Origin: Bryum argenteum
Taxonomy: Eukaryota > Streptophyta > Bryopsida > Bryales > Bryaceae
Reading direction: 5' to 3'
Length of the DNA stretch: 64,000 nt
NCBI GenBank assembly: GCA_037043015.1
Contig: CM073326.1
Span: 4,313,845-4,377,844 of the forward strand
Shown here: positions 23,210 to 34,263 of the stretch, one piece after another
Layout: every line of letters begins with the position of its first letter
Numbering within the stretch: position 1 is the stretch's first letter
Translations under genes and position numbers: made by a program
Notes under the pieces: model-generated
Databases searched by the model: none
What the model saw: the letters and a program-made list of their open reading frames with translations, nothing else
Told to the model about the DNA's origin: nothing

Positions 23210-23415
23210 GAGGGAAAGCGTTCTTAGCAAGTACCAAAGAGGATGAGGGAGGGGTAAAGAAGCCCTTAGTTTTTAAAGTATCGGTTTAAATTGTCTTGTA
23301 GTATGCCCAAAGAGTAATTTGGGGCCGCAGACCCCATTCGTGAATTCAAATTCATCACCTTAGGAGGGGGCTCCACGCATTTTAGGGTGCCTCCCTGATA
23401 GCTACCACGAACCAT
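23210..23415 (+). repeat. Dispersed repeat (three copies in window)
   Basis: Shares GGGGTAAAGA, TTTGGGG, AGGGTGCCTCC and TAGCTACCACGAACCATTGCC with about 55787-55910, and its first half with 56780-56990. All copies are in the same orientation. Family unknown; no terminal repeats are obvious. Confidence 0.5.
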
Positions 23416-23491
23416 TGCCCCCAAAAAGATGAGATTCTAGAAGCATGCTGCAGTTTAGAGATCCCTTAGAATAAACAGGATAATCTTTGAC

Positions 23492-23499
23492 TATAAAGA
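23492..23499 (+). promoter_or_regulatory. TATA box of the alpha/beta hydrolase gene
   Basis: TATAAAGA lies about 155 bases before the ATG at 23649, in a stretch that turns from AT-rich to GC-rich. Function is inferred from position. Confidence 0.45.
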
Positions 23500-23648
23500 G
23501 CGCCGCTCACTCATCCCCCTCACAGCAAGCGACCTCCCTTGATCACCGAAACCCACAAAAAAAACGGACACAAATCACCCACAAACCAGAGGAATCGTTC
23601 GTGCATCCGATCGAAATGGCACAAACCTGATCGATCGATCAAGCCGCG

Positions 23649-25339
23649 ATGGAGGGGCGGGGCTTGCGACGAGCGGCGCGCGCTCGAGCGCTGGGAATGC
23701 GATCGGAGCTTGTGCAATTGCGCGATGGCGTCACCACCATGCACTGCTGGGTGCCCTCATCATCGTATAGGTCCAGTCGCCGGCCCGTGTTGTTGGTCCA
23801 TGGCTATGGCGCCGACGGCTTGATTGCCTGGGAATCGCAGCTGGAGGCTTTCTTGCAAGCTGGGTTCGCCGTCTACGTTCCCGATCTCCTCTTCTTCGGC
23901 CAGTCCACCTCCTCGAGTACTGGCCCCTTCTCGGTCCAGTCTCAAGCAGATTGCCTCCGGGAGCTTCTTGAGCTTCTTGGAGTCGCTTTTCCGGTCAATC
24001 TCGTTGGCACCAGCTATGGCGGCTTCATTTCGGTCTACCTCGCATCCATGTACCCTGCCCTCATCCACAAGGTAGCTCATATCATTTTTCTAGCGGTAAA
24101 TAAATCACACTTCGATTGTATGCTAAATTTAGTTTTGTTCGCTGCAGGTGGTGATTGCGACCTCGGGTGTGGTGATGGACGCTGCCGATGCGGCTGCTTT
24201 GGAGAAGAAAATGAACGTGACTGACATGATGCCGTTTCTTTTGCCAACAACAGTGGAAGGAGTTAAAGCTTCTCTGAAGTTTCTGTTGCTGAAACCGGTG
24301 CGCATGCCCGACTCCGCATACCAAGAAATTCTCGAGGTAAGCACATTCACCTAGAGTTCTGCTAAGTGCATGATTTTATTAGGGTTTTGCATTGATCAAC
24401 AGTTGTGTCTTTGCATGTTGTGCTGCATCAGGTGACGTATTTGAAGAACCGAAGAGAGAAAATTGCGCTTTACCACGATGCTGGTATGGGAACTGATAAA
24501 GCGTTCTCTCGTCCTACACTGACACAGGTGATTTGCATCGACCATGAATCTTCATACGGCAAATTTTTTTCCTGTAAGACGACACTTCTAGGAGTTGGAA
24601 TACAGTTCAAAGAGAGGTTGAAATTACAGGGATAGTGATCTTACAGAGAATCAATGAAACACTGGGAGCCAAATATATCATCTATAATAAAATGGTGAAT
24701 ATTGTTGTGTGTGAAAAGCATGCAAATCTGAACAGAAATTGCTTGCCCACCATCATCATGTCTAATATTTGTGAAGTTTTGAAGTTGGAAATCGTCGTGT
24801 CTGTCTGTCTGTCTGTCTGTGAAGGAGGTGCTTCTTGTATGGGGTGAGAAAGACAGACTGTTTCCTATCGAGCAAGGCCTGAAGCTGCAAAAGTAAGCTC
24901 CTCACTTCACTTTCCGTTATGAGGATGGATTTCTCCGGTGGTTTTAGCCATTCCAGGGAGTCTCTCTTCATTATAATTGTCCATTAGGTTCTCTTCAATC
25001 GTAAGAAGACTTTCCAATGCCTATGGGTCCAGATCTAACGGTTTTTGAATCAACGTGCTGTGAACATTATGAAATATTACTAATGTATGTTACAATTCTG
25101 CATTTCGTTGTCTTCTCCGCTCACCTGGAATCAAACATGGTGTGTCAGGTCAGGCTATGGTGGTTTTGTAATTGTTTTGAGTTCGGTGCAGGCATCTTGG
25201 TGGCTCCAAATGTGCACAGCTTGTGGTTCTGAAGAATGTAGGGCACACGCCCCAAAATGAAGATCCCGCAGCATTCAACGACGCAGTTCTGTCCTTCTTG
25301 TTGAAAGATGAGTCTGTCCATTTGAGCAGCAGATTGTAG
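23649..25339 (+). CDS. Alpha/beta hydrolase, ABHD6/monoacylglycerol lipase-like
   Basis: Serine hydrolase of the plant alpha/beta-hydrolase group related to ABHD6; the natural substrate is unknown but an acyl ester is likely. Exons: 23649-24071, 24148-24336, 24432-24527, 24825-24892, 25192-25339, all GT-AG and in phase, 307 residues. The oxyanion-hole motif HGYGADG is near residue 50, the nucleophile elbow GTSYGG near 117-122, the acid Asp in WGEKDRLFP and the His in NVGHTP, so the catalytic triad is complete. A cap region lies between elbow and Asp. The first 16 residues are rich in Arg and Ala. A second in-frame Met (MRSELVQLRDG) could be the true start if the shorter form is used. Exon 4 could start three bases later, at 24828. 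A GTCT microsatellite serves as the pyrimidine tract of intron 3. No signal peptide is obvious. Confidence 0.88.
24797..24820 (+). repeat. GTCT microsatellite at a splice acceptor
   Basis: Five to six units of GTCT end four bases before the exon 4 acceptor of the hydrolase gene, so the repeat doubles as the polypyrimidine tract. Length changes could affect splicing; that is an inference. Confidence 0.7.
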
Positions 25340-25730
25340 ACTCCTTCAATTCCTTCATACTTTGTGTACAGGTCTAGATTAGTGACTGAACACTTGGGAC
25401 ATCGTCAAATCAAGCCATAGTATGGTTTAGGATACTGATTCTTTACGTAATGTAAGAAAGTAGTAAGGTAACATGCTCAATACCTGTGCAAAATGCTCAG
25501 TATTAATAGGAAGTTATTTGTGAAGAGTGTTTTAGGATATGTGCGGAAGCTTATGAGACCGGTGATGGTGGAGTCATAGTTTTGGAAGTTACATTTTGTA
25601 ACTAATTTTCTACTGTTTGTCATAAAAGTTCACAAGTGCAACATGAATTTATTTTCTAAATTAATAATGAAGAAAATACCATTTTCTACATTACAAAGGA
25701 TTACTATGTACAAATTAGATTAGGTCCACT

Positions 25731-25838
25731 TTCATTCTGAGTTTCTCTTTAAGTACCCATAACAAGGGTGATATGAAAATGACTTTCATTCTGAGTTTCT
25801 CTTTAATTACCCATAACTAGGGTGATATGAAAATGAAG
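25731..25838 (+). repeat. 54-bp tandem duplication
   Basis: Two adjacent copies of a 54-base unit beginning TTCATTCTGAGTTTCTC, with three differences between them. Confidence 0.75.
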
Positions 25839-25864
25839 CTCTTGACGAGGTGGGCGAAGGTTAA

Positions 25865-26124
25865 CCCCTAACTTTCCTTAAAACCCGAAATGGGTTTTGG
25901 AGGATCCCGCAGGAGAAAAACTCGGCCAACTTTGACCATTATAATCTCACAAATGAGGAAGAATGAATGGTTCAAATTTGGTATGTGAGAGGAATGTCAA
26001 GTGAACTTTGAGATCTTACTGTTGAATCTTTTGAATAATGCTTAGATTGAGAGTTTTTGAGCGTAATCTAAAGGAAGGTCAATTTTTATGACTTAGACCT
26101 TTTTGCAACAAGGAAATTTAGGGG
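25865..26124. mobile_element. TTAA-flanked MITE, copy i
   Basis: A 260-bp element with left end CCCCTAACTTTCC and right end GGAAATTTAGGGG, bordered by TTAA at 25861-25864 and 26125-26128. The interior keeps the family segment around ATAATCTCACAAATGA and GATCTTACTGTTGAAT seen in copies d, j and k. Non-coding. Confidence 0.8.
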
Positions 26125-26128
26125 TTAA

Positions 26129-27374
26129 TAAGGAGTGAGATTTATTTTCATATCTTTCAGGAAAGCGGTGATTGCCCAATGAATGAGGGAATGAGAACAA
26201 CGGGGTTGAAATGGACAAGTATTGGGTGTTGAAATTTTCAGATGATTTTCTTGTATTCACATGTTATAAGGGAAAACCGAAGTAATAGGGGATTACGTAG
26301 CAAAGTGAATGTCAATCTCAACCTCAAGTGTTTACGATTGAAAAGAGCATTATGTTCATGTCAATCTCATTATGGATTTGTTCTTATTTATTTACCTATT
26401 CATTAATTTGTTTGTTTTCATAGAATGAGCATGCAATTACTAAGAACACGCAATTAAGCAATTATGCACTTTGCCAAGTGCACTCAATGGCATGTCAAAA
26501 CAACAACATTTTCCTCCAAAATGAAAAAAAACAACAAAAATTCCACACAAAAAAAAAAAAATTAAATGTGGAGGCACTAAACTTAAACTAATGAGAAATA
26601 GTATTTTTTTAATAACAAATTTGTTGCTAAATCATGCTTTATTGCTTTGTAAATACTACCAAATTATTATATTCAAATATTACCAACATCTATTTTATTA
26701 TTTTGTGTACCATATAAATTTTTGGAATACAAATCCCAATGGATCAATATGAAGGACAACGTCACGTCTTGGAGTGCAAAAATTGAAATTTAAAGAATTT
26801 CAAAGATTCAATTTTGTCCTTGAACTTCCTATAGTGTTTCTTTTTAGATTCAATGCAATTTTGATTATGAACTTCTACGTTGTACATTGCTATATGACAT
26901 TTATATACTATTTTTGGCATTTACAATAAACATACTTCATAAGAGATAAAAGGCCAACATGTGCTATTCAACGAGAAAATATGTAGCATCTCGCTCTATA
27001 TTATATGAAAATCCATACATAAAATTCATAAACGTACTTTAGAAACTGATAGTAAATACTATAATTTAACATGCATAATACTATAACCAAACATCTCATA
27101 CTTTACTCAAACATATCAATCAAACCTAACATGCCACCTAAACATCATATTGACTTGCTACTTATAAATCTCTGATGCTCTAATCATCCTCCTCCATTAT
27201 CCTACCGGTACTACCTTCATAGACCTCATGTACCATACGATCCACTGCCGCCAGCGACACTGGGGATCAATAGAATCTTAAAGACTGATGGACGCAGACT
27301 CCTCGTACGTGTAACTGCCCTGCTCACCGTGGCGAGTGTACCTTATGCCATCGGTGTTATAGTAGAAGCCGTCT
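26129..27374. other. AT-rich gene-free stretch
   Basis: Simple A-rich runs near 26525-26570 and otherwise AT-rich DNA. I see no gene or element end. Confidence 0.5.
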
Positions 27375-27992
27375 CTAAATGTCATCATTGGTGCGAAGGC
27401 GGAAGGCCTTGTTGAAAGCTATGGTGTCCGCTGATTCCGTAGATTGTGGAATGGATGGCACCATTGGTCTCGTTTGAATTGGAGTATCTAGAACCACCTC
27501 CGGTATCTCTGATCCTTCCTCAAAGCCATTAGATTCTACAGACGAATGAAGTCCGTCGTCACTTGAGTTATGATCAGGCGAGAGTACATCTGTGTCATAC
27601 TCACGCGGCTGTCGTACATTTGCCAATGTTTATGGTGCTGGAATAGAAGTATCCGCTTCATCTCCAAGCTCGTCCTCGTCACTACCGCCTTCCTCTGAAC
27701 CTATGTTCATCGGATCTTCGCCCTCGGAAATGCCAACGCTAGTGCTCCTTGTTGCACCTGTCATCTCATGGATCTGAAATTGTTCTTGGAAGTTCACAAA
27801 CAACTTTGTATACAAGAAGTTTAGCCTTTCTAGGCTATCGTCAATGACAATGATCTCCGATCTATGGAAACCTCCATGAAGGATTAAAATATTATAGCAT
27901 TTGAAATCATAAGAATAATTCATTTGCTTAATTATATTGAGTGGTCTAGCACACTTTAATTTCACTTGGCTTAAAAAAAATTCACTATACAA
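27375..27992 (-). pseudogene. Broken unidentified reading frame, acidic C-terminal piece
   Basis: One frame on the minus strand runs through this region with a single in-frame stop at about 27630-27632. The upstream part reads FHRSEIIVIDDSLERLNFLY then an acidic low-complexity stretch (GSEEGGSDEDELGDEAD); the downstream part is Ser/Pro-rich and ends RLRTNDDI. The composition suggests the acidic tail of a larger protein, possibly from a DNA transposon, but I recognise no domain. The 5' part of such a gene is not visible in the AT-rich DNA upstream. Function unknown. Confidence 0.4.
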
Positions 27993-28630
27993 GGTCTAAC
28001 TTCTTTAAAATCATGATTGGCATGATCATGTTGGTTACCTTAAAACCAATTTCTAGACATGGAAAAGGTGTGTAGCATATTCAAAACAAATATGCAAAGG
28101 ATCGAGATTGAAATTATTTGACAAACTTTTATGCCACATTTTATTCTTTTGTGAACTCAACATGCTTTAGAATGAAAATCCAAAATGATTGATAAGAATT
28201 TATTTATCACATAAATTTTTCGCTAGAAAAAAATTAAAAATTAAAATGAAGATCTATAGGTTTTATGTAGAAAATAGTGTTTTTTTTCTCTCCCTTGACC
28301 AAAATGTGCGAACATGTTTGACTGGGGTTAAATGCTCTTTTTACAGTGAAGACAATTTTAGAAATTTGGAATCGTAAAAGAAGGTAATATTCTTTAGTCT
28401 CAAACGATTGTATGTGAAAGATGTTAGTTCTACAATATCTACATTAATATTTTTACTATCATGTGTTGCTAAATGTTTTCATTTTTCTTGTTCTTAAGCA
28501 AGTAACTATAATGTATGACGGGTATCAATATAGGCGGGTATCCCTCATGGGCGGGTATCAGACGTTTGAAATGGCTTTAATATAGTAAATGGGATGTTTA
28601 TTGGAGTTCACTTGGTTGATTGTTTCAAGG

Positions 28631-28809
28631 TGTTAAAATGTGCACACAGGGATAACTGTGGGAAACAAGAATGTTTATTGATGACAGAAGATAATGACAG
28701 AAATACCCTTGAGGTCCCTGAAAAGCAGGAAGCCCAAGGGACGAGCACCACACGTTCTACACATGTGGGAACAAGGTTCTAATCCCGAGTGGGCACACAC
28801 ATTTCAACA
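28631..28809 (-). repeat. 3' LTR of the Copia element
   Basis: 179 bp, TG...CA ends (TGTTAAAATG and TTTCAACA as read on the plus strand). Matches 38898-39076 at 174 of 179 positions. Confidence 0.93.
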
Positions 28810-28974
28810 CTCCCTCTTGCACACGAGGGGAGTGAGTTTGATAGAAAACAGGAGCTATGGACCGGCAACAAGCAAGCTTGCGTTCACCGGTGAGATACTA
28901 ACCTCGACTTCAAACTTGAGTTCTATGAAGGGACAACTGCATAAAACACAGACTAATAATGGAAACATGTCTAG

Positions 28975-29391
28975 TTGCAGGCACTATTTGTCTTCATTTG
29001 GGCTTTGATGGTTTTTCTCCAACACCAGTTGCAATGGCTGATGAGACTGATGGAGCGGCACGTTTTCGAAGATGAGCCACGAACAGAAACAGAGTTTGTC
29101 CATGAGCACCGTCATCAAGTACCGCTTGAGGAAATTCGCCAAGGGCCCCGGATGACACCACCCGAGCGTAGATCTTTGCTTGTTGTCACACCAAAGGAAC
29201 TCCCTCTTAAGCCTGAGCGGGGAAAGACAAAAGAAGTGGCACGAAAGTTCTACGTCGTACGTAGAGGTTATGAGCCTGGTATCTATCGTTCATGGCCTGA
29301 GTGCCAGAGACAAGTAAAGTACTACCGAGGCGCAGAGTACAAAGCTTTTAGACGTCTAGAGGATGCTAAGCGATACTATCAAGGTTGCTAG
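28975..29391 (+). CDS. Antisense ORF with RNase H1 hybrid-binding (viroplasmin) domain inside the Copia element
   Basis: A 138-codon frame lying between the Copia pol region and the 3' LTR, on the strand opposite to gag-pol. Residues about 90-137 read RKFYVVRRGYEPGIYRSW, then CQRQVKYYRGAEYKAFRR and LEDAKRYY. This matches the hybrid-binding domain at the N-terminus of eukaryotic RNase H1, also found in caulimovirus P6 proteins; the domain binds RNA-DNA hybrid or dsRNA. The conserved aromatic and glycine positions (Y-V-x-x-G-x-x-PGIY, W-x-x-C-x-x-Q-V) are all present. The first 40 residues look like non-coding sequence, so the real start is probably a later Met or a spliced exon. No catalytic RNase H domain follows. 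It may be a captured host gene fragment; expression and role are unknown. Confidence 0.7.
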   Translation: MQALFVFIWALMVFLQHQLQWLMRLMERHVFEDEPRTETEFVHEHRHQVPLEEIRQGPRMTPPERRSLLVVTPKELPLKPERGKTKEVARKFYVVRRGYEPGIYRSWPECQRQVKYYRGAEYKAFRRLEDAKRYYQGC

Positions 29392-29439
29392 TTCCATGAG
29401 ATGTACTGGACTTAGTGTCCAAGCCTTCAAGGTTGAACA

Positions 29440-32400
29440 TTAATGAAAGCTTTCAAGAGTCTCTTTTGGTGTGAGCATTCTGAGTCTCTCTCTAGCTACT
29501 TGAAACTTGGTTTTTGGTAAGGCTTTTGTAAGCATATCAGCAGGTTGTTTGTCCGTAGGAACATACTCAACTGAGATTTCTCCACTTTCAGCTTTCTGAC
29601 GAGAGAAGTGCCAATCCACCTCGAAATGCTTTGTACGGTTGTGGAATACCGGATTCTTCGTGAGTTTGATGGCGCTCTGATTGTCAACGCCAATGAAGGT
29701 TGGTTGAGAAGTGTCAACCCCAAGCTCTTGCAGAAGTAATCGAAGCCAGATTGCCTCACAGGTACAATGACACAAGGCGCGGTATTCCGATTCGCAACTT
29801 GACCTGCTAGTTGTCGATTGCTTTTTACAGCTCCATGAGATAGGTGTCTTGCCCAAGAAGAACATGTATCCACCTGTAGAACATCTATCGTCTGCATCTT
29901 GAGCATAGTTGGCGTCTGAGTACCCTCGGAGTATGTCTTCCTCCCCCTTTGCATAGAAAAGGCCATAGTCCGGGTAGGTGCGTAAGTAACGGATAATCCC
30001 ATGAACAACTTGAAGGTGAAGTAGCTGTGGATTCTGCATGTATCGACTCGCCAGATTAGTTGCAAAAAGGATGTCCGAGCGGGTGCGTGCCAGGAAAATC
30101 AAGAGTCCCACTGCTCGCCGGTACAGAGTAGCCTCAACTGGTGGCGTTTCAGTTTCACGTCGCAGTTGAACTCCATCGTTGAGAGGAATCTCCGAGAGGC
30201 GAGCATCCAGATGCCCAAGTTCTCGTAAAATTTTCTCAGCATATACGGCTTGGTGGAGAAGTAGTCCATCAGCCGTGCGCAGGAACTGTACTCCAATGTA
30301 TGTCTGGACTGGACCAAGGTCCGTCATGACAAATTCACGCAACAAGTCTTCGATGAGTTGGTCTACAAGACATGAATGGCTTCCTGTTACCATGAGATCA
30401 TCAACATAAAGAATCAAAATGACAATTCCGGTGGTGTCTCGGCGATAGTACAGATTGGTATCTGCGCGGCTGCGGGTTAGTCCTTGCTGTTGAAGGTACG
30501 TGTCGATGCGACTATACCAGGCCCTCGGACTTTGACGTAACCCATAAAGAGCTTTGTGCAGCTTACACACGCGATGTTTTTGACCAGAGATAGTATATCC
30601 TAGCGGCTGTTGTAAGAAAACCTCTTCTTCAATTACCCCATTCAGAAATGCGGTTTGGACGTCAAGATGTCGAATGGACCAATTCGAATGGGCAGCTAAG
30701 CCGGAAACAACACGAATTGTCTCCCATTTCACAACCGGCGCAAAGGTTTCGTGATAATCAACACCTTGCTTTTGTTCAAAGCCTCTCGCTACGAGTCGGG
30801 CCTTGTATCGCGGTGGCTGTCAAGACTGGCTCGGTTTGATTTTATATATCCAACGCGCCGTAATTGTTTTCTTGCCGGGTGGCAGGTCAACAAGTTCCCA
30901 CGTCTGATTTCGCATGATGGAGTCGTACTCCGATTGCATAGCCTGTTGCCAGATAGGATCATTGCATACATCATGAAAAGTAAGATCCTCTCCTGTGTCC
31001 AAGTCAACAGAGATAGGGATGGAACCTTCTGAAGAAGATTCGAGGTTGATAAGACCACCGTCGAGTTCGAGCTGGTACACGTAGTCCGAAAGATGTGGAG
31101 GTGACTGACGTGTGCGAGTTGAGCGCCGGAGGAGTGGGTCTTGTACACCTTGATCGACGCGCTGTAGTAGCGTGGAGTGCGGTAGTGAGTGTGCTGGCAG
31201 CAAATCTTGTGGTTGTGGCACTGTAGATGACTGCGGAACTGTAGCAGATGATTCCGGCAGTTGTTGTCTTTGGGTGAAACATGGGCGAGTAGTGGCGGCG
31301 GTTTCGGATCTGAATGAGCGGTGACTGGCAGTGCTGACGGGAGCCTCGGTAGCTGCAGTTGGAGCGTGCGTTAGAGACGTCGTGAGTCCAGGTAACTGGT
31401 CCGGTAACTTTGGCAGAGGTGCAAAGGCCAAAGGATGCGCGGAGCTGCTCATCTCAATCAGATCAGAATCGGATGGCTCTTCGACGTCCACATGTGAAGA
31501 TTCAATGATACGAACATCACGCGAAACGAAAACGCGTCGCTTCGAAGGCTGGAAACACCGATATCCTTTTGCTCGATCGTCGTGGCTGAGTAAAATGCAT
31601 TCCTCGGAGTGCGCATCAAGCTTGCCCAAGTTGGAAGAATTATCTTTGACGTAGATGGTGGATCCAAAGATTCTCAAATCAGCAACTGACGGTTTGCGAC
31701 CGGAAAAAATTTCCACTGGCGTTCGATCTGGAAAGGCCTTGCTAGATCGTAAATTTAGAATGATGCACGCAGCCTTCACCGCTTCACCCCAGAGAAAGTT
31801 GGGAAGCTGCTTGTCGATGAGTAAACAACGAGTGATGTCGAGCAGCGATCGGTTCTTCCGCTCAGCAACGCCGTTCTGTTGTGGAGTATGAGGGACTGTG
31901 AGCTGACGACGAATTCCATGAGATTCACAGAAATCTGTAAAAGCCTGTGACGTATACTCCCCACCATTATCTGATCGTAAGGTTTCTATGCAACGGTGCT
32001 TGTTCTCTACCTCTCGCTTAAAAATTTTGAATTTCTCAAGCACCTCTGATTTGCGGACTATAAAGTAAACCCATGTTCGACGAGAAAAATCGTCAATGAA
32101 GCTAACAAAATACCTCGCACCACCCAGAGAAGGTTGGCGAAAAGGACCACAAACGTCCGAGTGTACTAACTGCAGGGGCCGCTCAGCCCTTGTGTCTGAA
32201 TGTTTGGGTATCTTGTTTCGCGCTTGCTTGCCTCGAAAGCAGCTGAGACAAGGTCGATCAGGTAACTTGAGTCGGGGCAGACCTGTAACTGCGCCGGATA
32301 GAATCATACGCCGTATCCCTTCTTTGTGAAAATGCCCCAATCTGCGGTGCCATATGTCAAATTTTGAAGGCTGCTCCGAGGAGATGGAATTGATCTCAAC

Positions 32401-33140
32401 TGACGGCGGTTTAGCTTCTCCCTGAAGTTGATAGAGACCCTGAGAATGGTCTCTTGAAGCGAATGCGATTGTCTCTCCGGTTTGCCTATTGCGAATAGTG
32501 CAACCTTCAGACACAAACTCGAGGCTATAATTGTTGTCAGCTATGTGTCCAACCGACAACAAATTCTTCTTGATTGATGGAGAGTAAAGGACATCAGAAA
32601 TACTTTGAACGCTTCCACTCGGAAATTGTATGTCGACATTGCCAACTCCCAAAACGTCATGACCGTGCCCTCCAACAGTTTTGAGAGTTGTGGTCGGACT
32701 TTGGTGAAGCGCCGAGAATACTTGTTGATTCCCTGTGATATGATGGGTGGCTCCCGAGTCCAAGTACCACACTGAATTTGCTTCTGGTGTGTGGGCCAAG
32801 TTGAGTCCAACCACACTAGCCGAGGCCAACTCTCTTGACAAGCAGGGAGTAGGAGTCTCACAAAACTTACAGGAATTAAGTTGTTGTTCAAGAGTCAATT
32901 CCACCATGCACGCCTCAATGTTGAGTTGAGCATCTAAGTCGATGTAGTCTTCTTCACGCTCACAGTGTGTGTCATGGAGTTCGCCATCAATCTCGTCATC
33001 AACAGAATTAATCTGTCCTTGCATTGAACGCTTACGCCGCTCCTGGAGTCGAAACTCGATGTCTTTGGTGCGATCAACCATCGCCTTTAAGTCGCATTCA
33101 TGATCAAGATGGCCACGTTGAAAGCAAAAATTGCAATACT
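29440..33140 (-). other. Copia pol region (protease, integrase, reverse transcriptase, RNase H)
   Basis: In order on the minus strand: the aspartic protease motif WYLDSGATHH near 32.75 kb, the integrase zinc region and core (WHRRLGH, RSDNGGEY, TPQQNGVAERKN) between about 32.4 and 31.8 kb, the Copia reverse transcriptase (AFLNGVIEEEVF, YVDDLMVTG) around 30.9-30.2 kb, and RNase H (SDANYAQDADD, SSCESEYRA) down to 29.44 kb. The protease-integrase-RT order is diagnostic of Copia. The region is a broken fossil; plus-strand frames across it are shadows. Confidence 0.92.
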
Positions 33141-34059
33141 CTGGGCGAGGAATTTCAGGTCCACGTGATCTGTACCTGGGCTGGTAGTTTTGATGCCGTC
33201 CTCCCTGAGACTGAAGGTTCTGAGCGTTTTGGTAGCTTGGCGTTTGGTAACTCCTTGAGTGATTTTGAGGTCGATGCTGGCCTGTGTTATAAGATGACGA
33301 TCCCGACATGCTGTTGGCGAATAAATTTGATTGTTGTGCGCGGGATGGTGAAGCTCGCCGGTAGTTGTTGCGGCTTCAGCATTCCAGGTGAGAGAGATCT
33401 CTTCTCCAAGGAGTTTGGCCTCTAGATCACTATACGATGGTAGGTTGCTCATATGCATACGTTTAAAGACATCGTATTGGCTAGGTAAATTCAAGAGAGT
33501 ATAATAGACAACGATGTCCTCAGGAAGACCACAATTGACCTCTTAAAGCATATCAGAGATGTTCTTCAGTTCCGTGAGGTGTTCATCCATGGTAATGCTC
33601 TCGAGCTTCCTGAGGCGAAAGAATTTATCTATCAGTTGAGCCCGCCTTGGGCCTTGGTCAGACTCATAGCGGTGTTTGAGTGCGGTCCAAAGCTCATACG
33701 GGTCATTGTATCGCTTGAGGAGCTTCAAACCGGACATTCTGGCATTCTTCATAAACAAGCTCATACATCTGGACCGTTCAGATATTTCCACCGTACCCAT
33801 TAGAGAAGATGGGGGTGTGGTACAATAGAAGAACAGACTGTCTTTCTGAAGCTCATGTTTAATTAAGAACGACCAAACTCCGTAGTTTGAAGCACCAGCA
33901 AAGTGATATGACTCTGGTAAATTCGCTTCAGCTGTAGCTACTGCTAAGCGGCCAGTCGCTCCTTGTTGGTTTCCCAACGAAGCTCCACCTCCATAACCAG
34001 TACCGGCAGGAGGGGTGTGGTCGCGGACAACATTACTAGAACTAGTATCCCCTGACATG
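33087..34059 (-). other. Copia gag region
   Basis: Begins MSGDTSSSNV near 34059 and carries a plant Copia gag body (SYHFAGASNYGVWSFLIKHE, LKHRYESDQG, MDEHLTEL) and a CCHC-type knuckle (CNFCFQRGHLDHEC) near 33.1 kb. It is a broken fossil. A run of about 22 A on the plus strand lies just outside its start. Confidence 0.85.
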
Positions 34060-34263
34060 ATTGAAAAAAAAAAAAAAAAAAAAAAATGTGAAAGATAATG
34101 AGTGGTACACTGGTACGAGATAACTGCGATCAAGTTGTGTAGAAAACTACTACCGTACGTGATAGGCCAATTCGACGATTAGGTGTCGAATAATTAATTT
34201 ATTTTTCAAATTTTTCAATTAAAAGCCATAGCTGCAGTTGAGAGGGAGGTTCATGGAGGAATT

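Noticed and set aside
30648-33803. Plus-strand reading frames of 60-130 codons
   Set aside because: They are antisense shadows of the Copia gag-pol region and show no domains of their own.
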